Source: an uncultured Rhodospirillales bacterium (GTDB taxonomy: Bacteria > Pseudomonadota > Alphaproteobacteria > ATCC43930 > CGMCC-115725). Taken from it: a stretch of 64,000 nt of DNA. The translations under genes and the position numbers were made by a program. How positions within the stretch are numbered: the stretch's first letter is position 1; every line of letters starts with the position of its first letter. This document shows positions 31,472 to 40,095 of the stretch, piece by piece. The stretch spans positions 62,001 through 126,000 of the forward strand of contig CAIJOA010000028.1 of the NCBI GenBank assembly GCA_903822185.1, read 5' to 3'. The notes below the pieces were generated by a model. That model searched no databases and had not been told where the DNA came from. It was given only the letters and a program-made list of their open reading frames with translations.

Positions 31472-32690
31472 AGTTGCTCGAATCCAGCAACGGAAATGCG
31501 CTGAACAGGCTCGGGTGATTGACCGGTGTCGTCGGCGTCGTCAGGCCGCGATTAAGCGCCGCGACATTCTTGGCGCCGATATTCGCCATGCAGGCCTCGA
31601 TCTCCTTTTCGAGAATCTCGAGCGTCCTCACAACGCCGGCCTCGCCGCCGGCGCCGAGCCCATAACAATAGAGCCGGCCGATACCGACCGTGGTCGCCCC
31701 CAGCGACAAGGCTTTCACCACGTCGGTGCCGCGATAGATGCCGCTATCGAGAATGATCTCGGCTTTGCCGCCGACCGCTTTGGCGACTTCGGGAAGAACC
31801 TCGATCGCACCGCGTCCATGATCGGCTTGGCGGCCGCCATGCGTCGAAACCCAGATGACGGATACGCCCGCCTTCAGCGCCAAGGTCGCATCTTCTCCGG
31901 TCGTAACGCCTTTCACCGCGACCGTCACATCTTTGTGGCGGTCCTTGAAGCGTTTGACGATGTCCCAGGTTAGGGTCGAGAGATACGGATCGGATGCGTC
32001 GCTGAGATCGGCGTTGTTGCCGGCATGAATGATGTCGCGTTCGCGGCGGCTGAAATGCGCGCTGTCGATGGTGAAACCGAAGGCGTTAAAGCCCGCCTTC
32101 ATCGCGCGCTGAACGTAGTTATCCAGCCAGGCATCGTCGCCGCGCACATAGAGCTGCAATATCTTGGGACAGTTCGCGGCCGCGCCGGCTTCTTCGAGAC
32201 CGGGCTTGGCGACCGAGCTATAGCCCGCCGCCACGCCGAACTTCGCTGCCGCGCGAATGACCGTCGCCGCGCCACCCGGATCGATCAACCCGACGGAACC
32301 GACGCCGGAGAGCAGCACCGGAATACGCATCTTCTGGCCAAGGAACTTGCTCGTCATATCGACCTTGCCGACGCCGCGAAGCGCGCGCGGTTTGAACGCG
32401 ATCGAATCAAGCCCCTGACGATTGCGCCGCATCGTCGTTTCGGTGTCGGCACAACCGAGCAGATAATTCCAGGCGATCGGACTCATCCGATCGTGACCGG
32501 CCTTCACCAATTGATGTTGAACGACGAATTTCTTCGGGTCGAACTCTGCTGGCGCCGCCGCGGCAGCTGTTGGTGGGGCTTCCTCAGCGATCTGCTGTGC
32601 CGACGAGGCGTTGGGCGACATCGCAACGGCGGCTGTCGTAACCGCACCAGCCGCCTTCAAGAAATTACGACGCGGAATGCTTCCGTCCAT
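31458..32690 (-). CDS. Tat-exported FMN-dependent alpha-hydroxyacid oxidase
   Basis: A 410-residue flavoprotein of the glycolate/lactate/mandelate oxidase family. Unlike the usual cytoplasmic enzymes it begins MDGSIPRRNFLKAAGAVTTA, a twin-arginine signal (RRNFLK at 7-12), so it is exported folded with FMN. The TIM barrel contains FGFTIDSAHFSRRERD, VAVKGVTTGEDA, the catalytic His/Arg segment VSTHGGRQADHGRG and LDSGIYRGTDVVKALSLGA. It would oxidise a 2-hydroxyacid in the periplasm, passing electrons to oxygen or the respiratory chain. GGGGAGA precedes the start. Confidence 0.93.
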   Translation of the reverse strand: MDGSIPRRNFLKAAGAVTTAAVAMSPNASSAQQIAEEAPPTAAAAAPAEFDPKKFVVQHQLVKAGHDRMSPIAWNYLLGCADTETTMRRNRQGLDSIAFKPRALRGVGKVDMTSKFLGQKMRIPVLLSGVGSVGLIDPGGAATVIRAAAKFGVAAGYSSVAKPGLEEAGAAANCPKILQLYVRGDDAWLDNYVQRAMKAGFNAFGFTIDSAHFSRRERDIIHAGNNADLSDASDPYLSTLTWDIVKRFKDRHKDVTVAVKGVTTGEDATLALKAGVSVIWVSTHGGRQADHGRGAIEVLPEVAKAVGGKAEIILDSGIYRGTDVVKALSLGATTVGIGRLYCYGLGAGGEAGVVRTLEILEKEIEACMANIGAKNVAALNRGLTTPTTPVNHPSLFSAFPLLDSSNFSPV

Positions 32691-32874
32691 GACCGTTTCT
32701 CCCCTGGTGAACCCGCATTTGCGCGAATTTTATTGTCGTGATCACGTGGAAGGGTACGCTTCCTTTCCCGCCAACGCCACCGTCTCGACAACCTTGCAGG
32801 GTGACGGTTCGCGTATATAATGCGCGGTAGGACGCAACAAAAAGTCGCGCCCAATTTGGGGGGAGGATCGAACA

Positions 32875-34326
32875 GTGGCAGTCGCTGAAGCCATCGGTAC
32901 GGCCGAACATTATCAAATCTCCGCGCGGATAGAGCGGCTACCGTTCTCGCGTTGGCACATGAAGATGGGGCTGATCGTCGCGACGGGCTGGTTCTTCGAT
33001 GGCTTCGATGCCCTCGCCATCGCCTATGTGCTCCCCGTCCTCATTCCGATGTGGCATCTCAATTTCGGCCAAATCGGATTCCTGATCAGCGCCGGCTATA
33101 TCGGCCAGCTCATTGGTTCAATCTTCTTCGGTTGGCTCGGCGAAAAGATCGGGCGCGTGCCGGTCTTCCGCTACACCCTCATCCTCTACACCATCATGAG
33201 CGTCGCTTGCGGCTTCGCCACGACCTACGACGCCTTGGTCTGGATGCGTGTGATCCAGGGCCTCGGCCTCGGCGGCGAGATTCCGATCCTGGCCGCCTAT
33301 ATCGGCGAATTTGCCAAGGCCACCCATCGCGGCCGTTACGGCCTCGGCTTCCAGCTTTGGTTCTCGATCAGCTTCATCTTCGTATCAGGCATCAGCTATT
33401 TCGTCGTGCCGCATTGGGGCTGGGAAGCGATGTTCTTCATCGGCGCCATTCCGGCGGTGATCTTGCTGCCGATGCGCGCTTTCATGCCGGAATCGCCGCG
33501 TTGGCTGGCCAACAAAGGCCGCTATGTCGAAGCCGACGCGATCTTGACCAAGATCGAAGACGATATCTCCGAACATGGCGCCAAGCCGTTGCCGCCGATC
33601 CCAACGGATGTCGCCCCCGTCAAACCCTCGACGGCGCGGTTCACCGATCTCCTCAGCGGTATCTACCGCAAGCGGACGCTGGCGGTGTGGACGATCTGGT
33701 TCTGCACCTACATCATCGTCTATGGCCTCAACACGACCGTGCCGTCGCTGCTGCGCACCGTCTATCACGCGTCGCTCGAGCAATCGATCATCTATGGCTT
33801 CTTCGCCAGCGGTCTCGGGCTGTGCTTCACCGTGACCGGAATCTTCTTCATCGATAAATATGGGCGAAAGCCGCTCTTCGCCTTAGGACAGCTTTGCAGC
33901 GCCATTCCGCTGCTTCTGCTCGCCTACTATAGCGCCCCCACCATGAACATTATTGCGGTGATGGGCTTGGCGATGCTGGCCTCGGCGTTCAACAGCATCC
34001 TCGCGCTAGGATTGAGCACCTATAACGCCGAGCTTTATCCGACCGAGATGCGCGCTTTGGGCGTCGGCGTCGGCAATGCCTGGGTGCGCCTCGCCGCCGT
34101 CATCGGCCCGATCTTTCTCGGTTGGGCGATCCCGAACATTGGGCTCAACAATGCCTACGCTGTCTATGCCGTGTTCGGCATCATCGGCGGTCTGACGGTC
34201 ATACTTTTCGCCGTCGAAACCAAGGGCAAGGTGCTGGAACTACTATCCCCGTCGCTACAGCGAGACGGCGCCAATGCTACGACTTTGTCCACTGCGTCCG
34301 CCACGCCGGGATCGCATCCACATTGA
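32875..34326 (+). CDS. MFS transporter, sugar/aromatic-acid:H+ symporter-like
   Basis: A 483-residue carrier with 12 predicted membrane helices. The GTG start has GGAGGA upstream. Helix 1 has WFFDGFDALAIAYVLPVLI, the loop 2-3 signature GWLGEKIGRVPVF is present, and MRVIQGLGLGGEIPI plus FMPESPRWLANKGR are characteristic of the aromatic-acid and sugar porter groups. The Asp pair in DGFD is typical of aromatic-acid symporters. It is divergent from the FMN oxidase and overlaps the convergent 2-hydroxyacid dehydrogenase by 50 bases. Confidence 0.92.
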   Translation: MAVAEAIGTAEHYQISARIERLPFSRWHMKMGLIVATGWFFDGFDALAIAYVLPVLIPMWHLNFGQIGFLISAGYIGQLIGSIFFGWLGEKIGRVPVFRYTLILYTIMSVACGFATTYDALVWMRVIQGLGLGGEIPILAAYIGEFAKATHRGRYGLGFQLWFSISFIFVSGISYFVVPHWGWEAMFFIGAIPAVILLPMRAFMPESPRWLANKGRYVEADAILTKIEDDISEHGAKPLPPIPTDVAPVKPSTARFTDLLSGIYRKRTLAVWTIWFCTYIIVYGLNTTVPSLLRTVYHASLEQSIIYGFFASGLGLCFTVTGIFFIDKYGRKPLFALGQLCSAIPLLLLAYYSAPTMNIIAVMGLAMLASAFNSILALGLSTYNAELYPTEMRALGVGVGNAWVRLAAVIGPIFLGWAIPNIGLNNAYAVYAVFGIIGGLTVILFAVETKGKVLELLSPSLQRDGANATTLSTASATPGSHPH

Positions 34327-35269
34327 GGGTGTAAAGCGGCGGCTCGCCGCTGAGGGCGCTGACGATATTGGCGATGGCCGTTTTCGGCACCGCCTCGGCG
34401 CCCTCGCGCGAGTGACCGACGCAATGAGGCGTCAGGATCATGTTGGGAAGATCGCGTAGCGGGCTGTCGGCCGGCAGCGGTTCGGTCTCGAAGACATCGA
34501 GCGCGATCTTGTGCAGCCGGCCTTCCTTGGCAATCGCCTCGATCGCGGTTTCCGGCGCGACATAACCGCGGGCCGTATTGATCAGGATCGCGTCCTGCTT
34601 CATCAGCCGCAGCTTCTCGAGCGACAGCATCCCGCGCGTCTCGTCGTTGAGCGTCGAGAGGATGCAGACGATGTCGCTGGTCTTCAAAAGATCGTCGAGT
34701 TCGACCCGCGTCACGCCATCCGGCAGTGGCTTGCGGATGCGCGGCGCGTAAGTCTGGAGCGTCACGCCCCAATTCTCGAGCCGGCTGGTGATCGCCCGCG
34801 CCATATTGCCGAAGCCGATCATGCCGATGGTCTTGCCGCGCATCATCCGCGCCTTGGCCCGTACCGGCGCCGGTTGGTTGGCCTTCATCGCCGCGATCTT
34901 CTCGGGAAAATTGTGCAGGCTGGCGAGGATCAACATGATCGTCGCTTCTGCCATGCTCAGGTAATTCTCCGGGACCTGACCGTTTGCGACCAGGATGCCG
35001 CGCGCGGTGGCCGCGGCCATATCAAACCCTTCGGTGCCGATCCAGGGCGTCACGATGGCCCGCAATTTCGGTCCCCGGCCGATCAACTCCGCCGTGCAGG
35101 GATAACCGTTGCCGAACAGGATATCCGCCTCGGCCAGCGCGTCCGTCTTGGCCATGAAAGCCGCGACATCCTTGTAACGGATGACCTCATGCCCCAGCCG
35201 GCGCATTTCGTCCTCGACCGGGTTGATCGCATATTCGGCAATCGGCGGCGCCACAACCACGATTTGCAT
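34277..35269 (-). CDS. D-isomer-specific 2-hydroxyacid dehydrogenase
   Basis: A 330-residue NAD(P)-dependent dehydrogenase. The Rossmann motif GKTIGMIGFGNMARAITSRL lies at about residues 144-163. The catalytic residues are Arg in ILINTARGYV, Glu in ALDVFETEPL and His in LTPHCVGHSREG. Family members reduce 2-keto acids or oxidise D-2-hydroxyacids. It is divergent from the class II aldolase gene, and the pair may process one pathway intermediate. GGAAG precedes the ATG. Confidence 0.93.
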   Translation of the reverse strand: MQIVVVAPPIAEYAINPVEDEMRRLGHEVIRYKDVAAFMAKTDALAEADILFGNGYPCTAELIGRGPKLRAIVTPWIGTEGFDMAAATARGILVANGQVPENYLSMAEATIMLILASLHNFPEKIAAMKANQPAPVRAKARMMRGKTIGMIGFGNMARAITSRLENWGVTLQTYAPRIRKPLPDGVTRVELDDLLKTSDIVCILSTLNDETRGMLSLEKLRLMKQDAILINTARGYVAPETAIEAIAKEGRLHKIALDVFETEPLPADSPLRDLPNMILTPHCVGHSREGAEAVPKTAIANIVSALSGEPPLYTLNVDAIPAWRTQWTKS

Positions 35270-35390
35270 CGGCTTTCTTCCCTATTAAATCCCGGCCCAC
35301 GGGCTCCCCTGAAACGGCATTGTTGCGGGGAAAACGCGGCCTTATAGTAGCGATTGGGCAAGATATAAAGCTTCGACGAGGGAGTTCACG

Positions 35391-36167
35391 ATGGGAGAGC
35401 CGACCGCCTTACGCCAGGAACCGACGATCCGTAACAGCACCCCGCCGGCCGAATGGCAGGCGCGTGTCGAACTCGCTGCTGCTTATCGCTATGCGCAGCT
35501 CGTCGGCTGGAACGAAGGTATTTTCAATCACATCACCCTGCGCGTTCCGGGCGAACCCGACCATTTCCTGATCAAGCCGCATGAGCTGACCTTCGAGGAA
35601 GTGACTGCTTCGAGCCTCCTGAAGCTCGACATGGAAGGCCGTCCCAAAGGTGAATCGAAGCCGATCAACCCGGCGGCGACCACCATTCACACCGCCGTCC
35701 TGATGGCGCGCCCCGACGTCAACGCCGCGATGCACGTCCACACCGAAGTCGGCATTGCGATTTCGGCGCTGAAGGGCGGCCTCAAATTCTTCTGCCAGGA
35801 TGCGATGAATTTCTATGGCCGCACCGGCTATCACAGCTTCGAAGGCATCGCGACCGATCCCGACGAATGCGCCCGCCTCGCCCGCGATCTCGGCGCGAAG
35901 AACCACACGGTGGTCCTACGCAATCACGGGCTCCTCACCACCGGCCATACGATCGGCACCGCGGTGCAGACGATGTCGATGCTCATCCGCATCGCCGATG
36001 CGCAGCTTCGCCTGATGGCGAGCGGCGGCGAGATCAACGAGTTGAGCCCCGAGATTTGCGAACATACCGCGCAGCAATTCGACAAGCAGCGCGCAACGGG
36101 CGGCGCCCCGCAATGGGCCGCCATCATCCGCAAGCTCGACAACGTCGATAAATCCTACCGCGACTAA
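35391..36167 (+). CDS. Class II aldolase/adducin-family protein
   Basis: A 258-residue zinc-dependent aldolase-fold protein. Zinc ligands are His115 and His117 (AAMHVHTEVG) and His179 (LRNHGLLTTGHT). The usual catalytic Glu before the first His is not evident (INPAATTIHTAVL), as in adducin-like members, so it might be a decarboxylase, epimerase or lyase with altered chemistry. GAGGGAG lies eight bases before the ATG. It is followed by an LLM oxidoreductase on the same strand. Confidence 0.9.
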   Translation: MGEPTALRQEPTIRNSTPPAEWQARVELAAAYRYAQLVGWNEGIFNHITLRVPGEPDHFLIKPHELTFEEVTASSLLKLDMEGRPKGESKPINPAATTIHTAVLMARPDVNAAMHVHTEVGIAISALKGGLKFFCQDAMNFYGRTGYHSFEGIATDPDECARLARDLGAKNHTVVLRNHGLLTTGHTIGTAVQTMSMLIRIADAQLRLMASGGEINELSPEICEHTAQQFDKQRATGGAPQWAAIIRKLDNVDKSYRD

Positions 36168-36192
36168 TCACGTTCAGACATACGAACCGGCG

Positions 36193-36212
36193 CGGGATCT
36201 CAACCGATCCCG
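36193..36212 (+). terminator. Hairpin after the class II aldolase gene
   Basis: CGGGATC-TCAACC-GATCCCG is a perfect seven-base stem 25 bases after the stop codon and about 60 bases before the next gene. It lacks a proper T-run, so it may be a weak terminator or an intercistronic stabilising fold. Confidence 0.35.
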
Positions 36213-36276
36213 TGTCGGATCAGTTTGTGCTTATCGCCGAAACTAGGATCGTTCCAAATCGAAAGGCCGTCACGGT

Positions 36277-37407
36277 ATGAAGATTTATCTTTTCGACCTC
36301 GTGCCGTATGGCGAACAGTTCAAAGACCGGACCTATAAGGAACATTTCCAAGCCTGGCAGTTGATGGAAGATTTGGGGTTCGACGGCGTCGGCTTCAACG
36401 AACATCGTACCACGCCGCATGGCTTGATGAATTCGCCCAACATGATGATCGCGGCTGCGTCGCAACGGACGAAGAAGCTGAAATTCTTCGTCATGGGTCA
36501 TCTTCTGCCGATGCACAATCCGCTACGGATCGCCGAAGAAACCGCAATGGCGGATCAACTGTCCGATGGCCGCGTCATCGTCGGCCTCGCCCGTGGCGCG
36601 CCGCGCGAATATCACGTCTTCTCGATGCCGGTGAACGAAGCGCGCGAGCGGTTCGAGGAATCACACGACATCATCATGAAGGCCTGGACCCAGGAAACCT
36701 TCTCGCACGAAGGCAAGTACTGGTCCTTCAAAGATCTGTCGATCTGGCCCAAGCCCTTCCAGCAGCCGCATCCGCCGATTTGGATTCCCGTCACCGGCTC
36801 GAAAGAGACGCTCGACTGGGCGGCCGACCGCAACTATCCGATCGTGCTGCCCGAATTTGCGCGCGGGATCATCGAGGACGTCATCGGCTATTATGCCAAG
36901 GCCCTTGGCCGCAAAGGCCACAAGGCTCAACCCGACAACATGATGCTGTTCGCCGACGCCTTCGTCGCCGAGAGCCAAGCCAAGGCGGTCGAGGAATTCG
37001 GCCCCTATTACTGCTATTTCCAGAACATGCTGTTCGGCCACGGCAATGCGATGGCCTTGAGCCGTTTGGGCTCTGCGCGCAACCCATCGTCCTACGATTA
37101 CATCCGGCCCGAGAACAAGGCGCTGCTCGCCGGCGATCGTGTGAAGACAGGCGTCTTCACGATGGATGACGTAAAAAAGCGGGTTGCCGAACGCACCGCC
37201 TGGGGTTCGCCCAAGGAAGTGATCGAACGGATCATCGACGAAGCGGAACATGCCGGCGTCAACAACATGCTACTAAACGTCAATCTCGGCGCTATGCCGC
37301 ACGAGATGTTCATGGAGCAGATTCGCCGCTTTGGCGAAGAAGTGCTTCCGGCATTGCAGGCACACAACGTCAAACGCGTCCGGCCCGCCGAAATGGTCGG
37401 CGCTTGA
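36277..37407 (+). CDS. LLM-class flavin-dependent oxidoreductase
   Basis: A 376-residue luciferase-like monooxygenase. It shows LMEDLGFDGVGFNEHRTTPH, FVMGHLLPMHNPLRIAEE, MADQLSDGRVIVGLARGAPRE and SIWPKPFQQPHPPIWIPVTG, the same landmarks as the LLM gene at 20961. It needs reduced flavin from elsewhere; no obvious flavin reductase is next to it. Its stop codon overlaps the possible TTG start of the following small gene. The substrate is unknown. Confidence 0.93.
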   Translation: MKIYLFDLVPYGEQFKDRTYKEHFQAWQLMEDLGFDGVGFNEHRTTPHGLMNSPNMMIAAASQRTKKLKFFVMGHLLPMHNPLRIAEETAMADQLSDGRVIVGLARGAPREYHVFSMPVNEARERFEESHDIIMKAWTQETFSHEGKYWSFKDLSIWPKPFQQPHPPIWIPVTGSKETLDWAADRNYPIVLPEFARGIIEDVIGYYAKALGRKGHKAQPDNMMLFADAFVAESQAKAVEEFGPYYCYFQNMLFGHGNAMALSRLGSARNPSSYDYIRPENKALLAGDRVKTGVFTMDDVKKRVAERTAWGSPKEVIERIIDEAEHAGVNNMLLNVNLGAMPHEMFMEQIRRFGEEVLPALQAHNVKRVRPAEMVGA

Positions 37408-37427
37408 GCGCCCGGAAAGACGTAGGC

Positions 37428-37706
37428 GTGGGCGCCGAGATCGATGTCGAAACGCTCCAAGCTGAGATTAAGCAGCTTCGCGCCGAACTCGGCACGCTGA
37501 GTAACACAATCCGTGAAGTTGTGCGCGAGCGCGGGGCGGAAGCCGTCACTACGGCGCGCGAAGCTGGAGAGCGTGTCTGGGCCGAGGCCAAAGAACATCT
37601 GAACGGTGTCGCTAAGGAAATCGAAGCAAACCCGCTCGCAGCAACCGCCGCTGCCTTTGGTCTTGGCGTTCTCGTGGCAACGCTGCTACGCGGCCGGCGC
37701 GATTAA
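37428..37706 (+). CDS. DUF883/YqjD-ElaB-like membrane-anchored helical protein
   Basis: A 92-residue protein from a GTG at 37428 with GGAAAG upstream; a TTG at 37404 overlapping the LLM stop would add eight residues. Most of it is an amphipathic coiled coil (TLQAEIKQLRAELGTLSNTI and following). The end, EANPLAATAAAFGLGVLVAT then LLRGRRD, is the short C-terminal membrane helix with basic tail typical of ElaB/YqjD, which in E. coli tether ribosomes to the inner membrane in stationary phase. It is followed by a holin-like gene, matching the YqjD-YqjE pairing. Confidence 0.82.
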   Translation: MGAEIDVETLQAEIKQLRAELGTLSNTIREVVRERGAEAVTTAREAGERVWAEAKEHLNGVAKEIEANPLAATAAAFGLGVLVATLLRGRRD

Positions 37707-37731
37707 CGCCGAACTCGGATCGGGGGACCGC

Positions 37732-38157
37732 ATGGATCGCTGGCTCACTCGCATGACGATCGCACTGGCCGTTCTCCTCGCGGCGGTCCTGGTGTTGACG
37801 ACGGCAATCGGGTTTTTCTGTTACGCCCTCTATGCCGCGTTGCTCGGCACTCTCTCGACTCCAGCAGCGGCAGCCTTGACCGGTGTTGCGGCGCTGATCG
37901 TCGCCGGCTTGATCATCGTTGTCGGCCAGGTTGCTTCGCAGAGGACCGAACGGCGAACGCCAAAGAAGATCGATAACGCCGCGGACATGGGCCAATGGGC
38001 GAACGAGTTGGGCACGCTGCTCGGCAAGAAATTGGGCACGCCGGCTGGCGCGAGTACGCCGATGACTGTGGCCATCGCGCTCGTCGCAGGCCTGGCGGTT
38101 GGTGCTTTTCCCAGCCTGCGCCATACGTTACGCGACATTCTCGATCCCTCGCCGTGA
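37732..38157 (+). CDS. Phage-holin-superfamily/YqjE-like membrane protein
   Basis: A 141-residue membrane protein from the ATG at 37732 (GGGGGA upstream). Two adjacent helices at about residues 8-33 and 41-67 (VLLAAVLVLTTAIGFFCYAL and LTGVAALIVAGLIIVVGQVA) are followed by a charged cytoplasmic segment and a third hydrophobic stretch near 112-128. It pairs with the DUF883-like gene, as in YqjD-YqjE arrangements. Its exact role is unknown; membrane-stress or stationary-phase function is possible. Confidence 0.75.
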   Translation: MDRWLTRMTIALAVLLAAVLVLTTAIGFFCYALYAALLGTLSTPAAAALTGVAALIVAGLIIVVGQVASQRTERRTPKKIDNAADMGQWANELGTLLGKKLGTPAGASTPMTVAIALVAGLAVGAFPSLRHTLRDILDPSP

Positions 38158-38173
38158 TACACCGACCCCAGGC

Positions 38174-39784
38174 ATGAACGGCACCACTCAACAAACGATA
38201 CCCGTTCTGATCGCGGGCGGTGGTCCGGTCGGCTTGGCGCTGGCGATTGAATTCGGCATGGCGGGCGTGCCGTGCATCGTAGTCGAGCGCCGCGACGGCA
38301 CCCTCAGCGTTCCGAAAATGAGCGGCCTCTCGATCCGCAGCATGGAATTGAACCGCCGCTGGGGCATTGCCGAGAAAGCAAAGCAGGCCGGATGGCCTCA
38401 GGATCGGCCCAACGATTTCACCTATTGCACGAATATGATCGGCCCCGAGCTGACGCGCGTGCGTCTGCCGCCTTACGCGCAGATGCGACTGCCGTTCACG
38501 CCCGAGCCGCCTTGCGGCTGTGCGCAAATATTTTACGACCCGATATTGCTGGAACGTGCACGAACGTTGCCGTCGGTAACAGTCCGGCACATGACGAGCC
38601 TTGATTCCTTTACCCAGGATTCCGCGAACGTCCAGGCGGTCATCACCGATCGGCTGAGCGGACAAAGCGAGACGATCCAGGCGCAGTATCTCGTCGGTTG
38701 CGATGGTGCCGACGGAACGGTCGCAACGGCCCTCGCGCTCGATTACGAAGGCCAGGGTGTCGTCGCCAACAGCGTGAACATCTATTTCCGCTCGCGCGAA
38801 TTTATGGAGATGCACGACAAGGGCTGGTCGCGCTTCTTCCGCTTCACCGATGCCGAAGGCACATGGGGTGAAGTGATCGGTATCGATGGTCACGAGACTT
38901 GGCGTCTGTCGGTGCTACGCGCCCTGCCCGGCTATGACACGGCTGCCTATATGCGCCGTATGGCGGGCCGGGACTTCGCCTATGAAGTCCTGTCGATGAT
39001 GGAATGGGAACGGCGCGAGCGTGTCGCCACGCGATATCGCGACCGCCGGGTCTTCATCGCGGGGGATGCCGCGCACCAGAATTCGCCGACCGGCGGCCTC
39101 GGCCTTCATACCGGGTTGGGCGACGCCGTCGATATCGGCTGGAAGCTGACCGCGGTCCTGCAAGGATGGGGCGGCGAGAATCTGCTGCGGTCGTACGAAA
39201 TCGAACGCAAGCCTGTGGCGCTCAACAATGTCCGCGCTTGTACCCATGAATTCGAGATGCTGTCGGCGCTACCGACCGGCCCAGCCATCGGCAAAATGAC
39301 GCCGGAAGGTGACGCATTGCGCCAACGTTGGGAAACGGCGTTTTACGGTTCGAACCATGCCAACAGCCCGATGTTCACGGACAATCTTCGGCTCGGTTAC
39401 TGCTATGACCGGTCGCCGATCTGCATTCTCGACGGAACTCCTGCGATACCATTCGAGACCCCGAAGTTCGTACCCTCGGCGCGGCCCGGCACGCGCGCGC
39501 CGCATGCCTGGATCGGGGAAGGCCGTTCAACCCTCGATTTTTTTGGTACCGGCTTCGTATTAATGCGCTTCGGCGCTAACCCGCCTTCCGGCGAAGCCTT
39601 CGCGACGGCGGCGGAGACCCGGCAGGTGCCGCTCAAAATCGTCGATATCGCCGATCCGGCAATCGCCGCGCTCTACGAACGGCGGCTGGTTCTGGTTCGG
39701 CCGGACGGACATGTCGCTTGGCGCGCCGATGTTGTTCCAGCGAACGCCGACACCATCATCGATCAGGTGAGCGGTCGCATCTGA
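38174..39784 (+). CDS. FAD-dependent aromatic monooxygenase (PheA/MhpA/TetX type)
   Basis: A 536-residue flavoprotein hydroxylase that I start at 38174, since the longer ORF overlaps the preceding gene. The N-terminal FAD site is VLIAGGGPVGLALAIEF with VVERR; the second signature is RRVFIAGDAAHQNSPTGGLG and LHTGLGDAVDIGWKL, where GD contacts the ribityl chain. The C-terminal thioredoxin-like domain is present (about residues 400-536). Enzymes of this class hydroxylate phenolic rings with NAD(P)H and oxygen. It lies 17 bases after the holin-like gene; no strong ribosome binding site is visible. Confidence 0.92.
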   Translation: MNGTTQQTIPVLIAGGGPVGLALAIEFGMAGVPCIVVERRDGTLSVPKMSGLSIRSMELNRRWGIAEKAKQAGWPQDRPNDFTYCTNMIGPELTRVRLPPYAQMRLPFTPEPPCGCAQIFYDPILLERARTLPSVTVRHMTSLDSFTQDSANVQAVITDRLSGQSETIQAQYLVGCDGADGTVATALALDYEGQGVVANSVNIYFRSREFMEMHDKGWSRFFRFTDAEGTWGEVIGIDGHETWRLSVLRALPGYDTAAYMRRMAGRDFAYEVLSMMEWERRERVATRYRDRRVFIAGDAAHQNSPTGGLGLHTGLGDAVDIGWKLTAVLQGWGGENLLRSYEIERKPVALNNVRACTHEFEMLSALPTGPAIGKMTPEGDALRQRWETAFYGSNHANSPMFTDNLRLGYCYDRSPICILDGTPAIPFETPKFVPSARPGTRAPHAWIGEGRSTLDFFGTGFVLMRFGANPPSGEAFATAAETRQVPLKIVDIADPAIAALYERRLVLVRPDGHVAWRADVVPANADTIIDQVSGRI

Positions 39785-39790
39785 CCGTTC

Positions 39791-40006
39791 TCAATCGGGC
39801 AGTTTGACCTCGACGTAACCCTGCTTTTTATAGTCTGCGATGCAGTTAGCCTCGCGCGAGGTCGCCGGCGCATCCGACATCCCAAGCCCCCGCAACGTGT
39901 AAGCCCCGCAAGTGACCGTTTCGCCGGTCTTCGGATTTTTAAGTTCCGACGAAGGAACACACCCAGCCAACATAGCGACCGCAATCAAACCGAAAACGAC
40001 CTTCAT
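39791..40006 (-). CDS. Small lipoprotein, 71 residues
   Basis: The ATG at 40006 is preceded by GGGGCGGGGG and opens a lipoprotein signal, MKVVFGLIAVAMLAGC, with lipobox LAGC and Cys16 as the lipidated residue. The mature part, ELKNPKTGETVTCGAYT then SREANCIADYKKQGYVEV, keeps two more cysteines that may pair in the periplasm. It is convergent with the FAD monooxygenase, whose stop is seven bases away. The function is unknown. The longer ORF upstream is rejected. Confidence 0.8.
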   Translation of the reverse strand: MKVVFGLIAVAMLAGCVPSSELKNPKTGETVTCGAYTLRGLGMSDAPATSREANCIADYKKQGYVEVKLPD

Positions 40007-40095
40007 CCCCCGCCCCTTCAAAGCAATATCGAGACGATCACTATAACGTGCCGTTTCCAGAGGTGAATCCATTTCCTGATCTTTGATGCGGCTGC

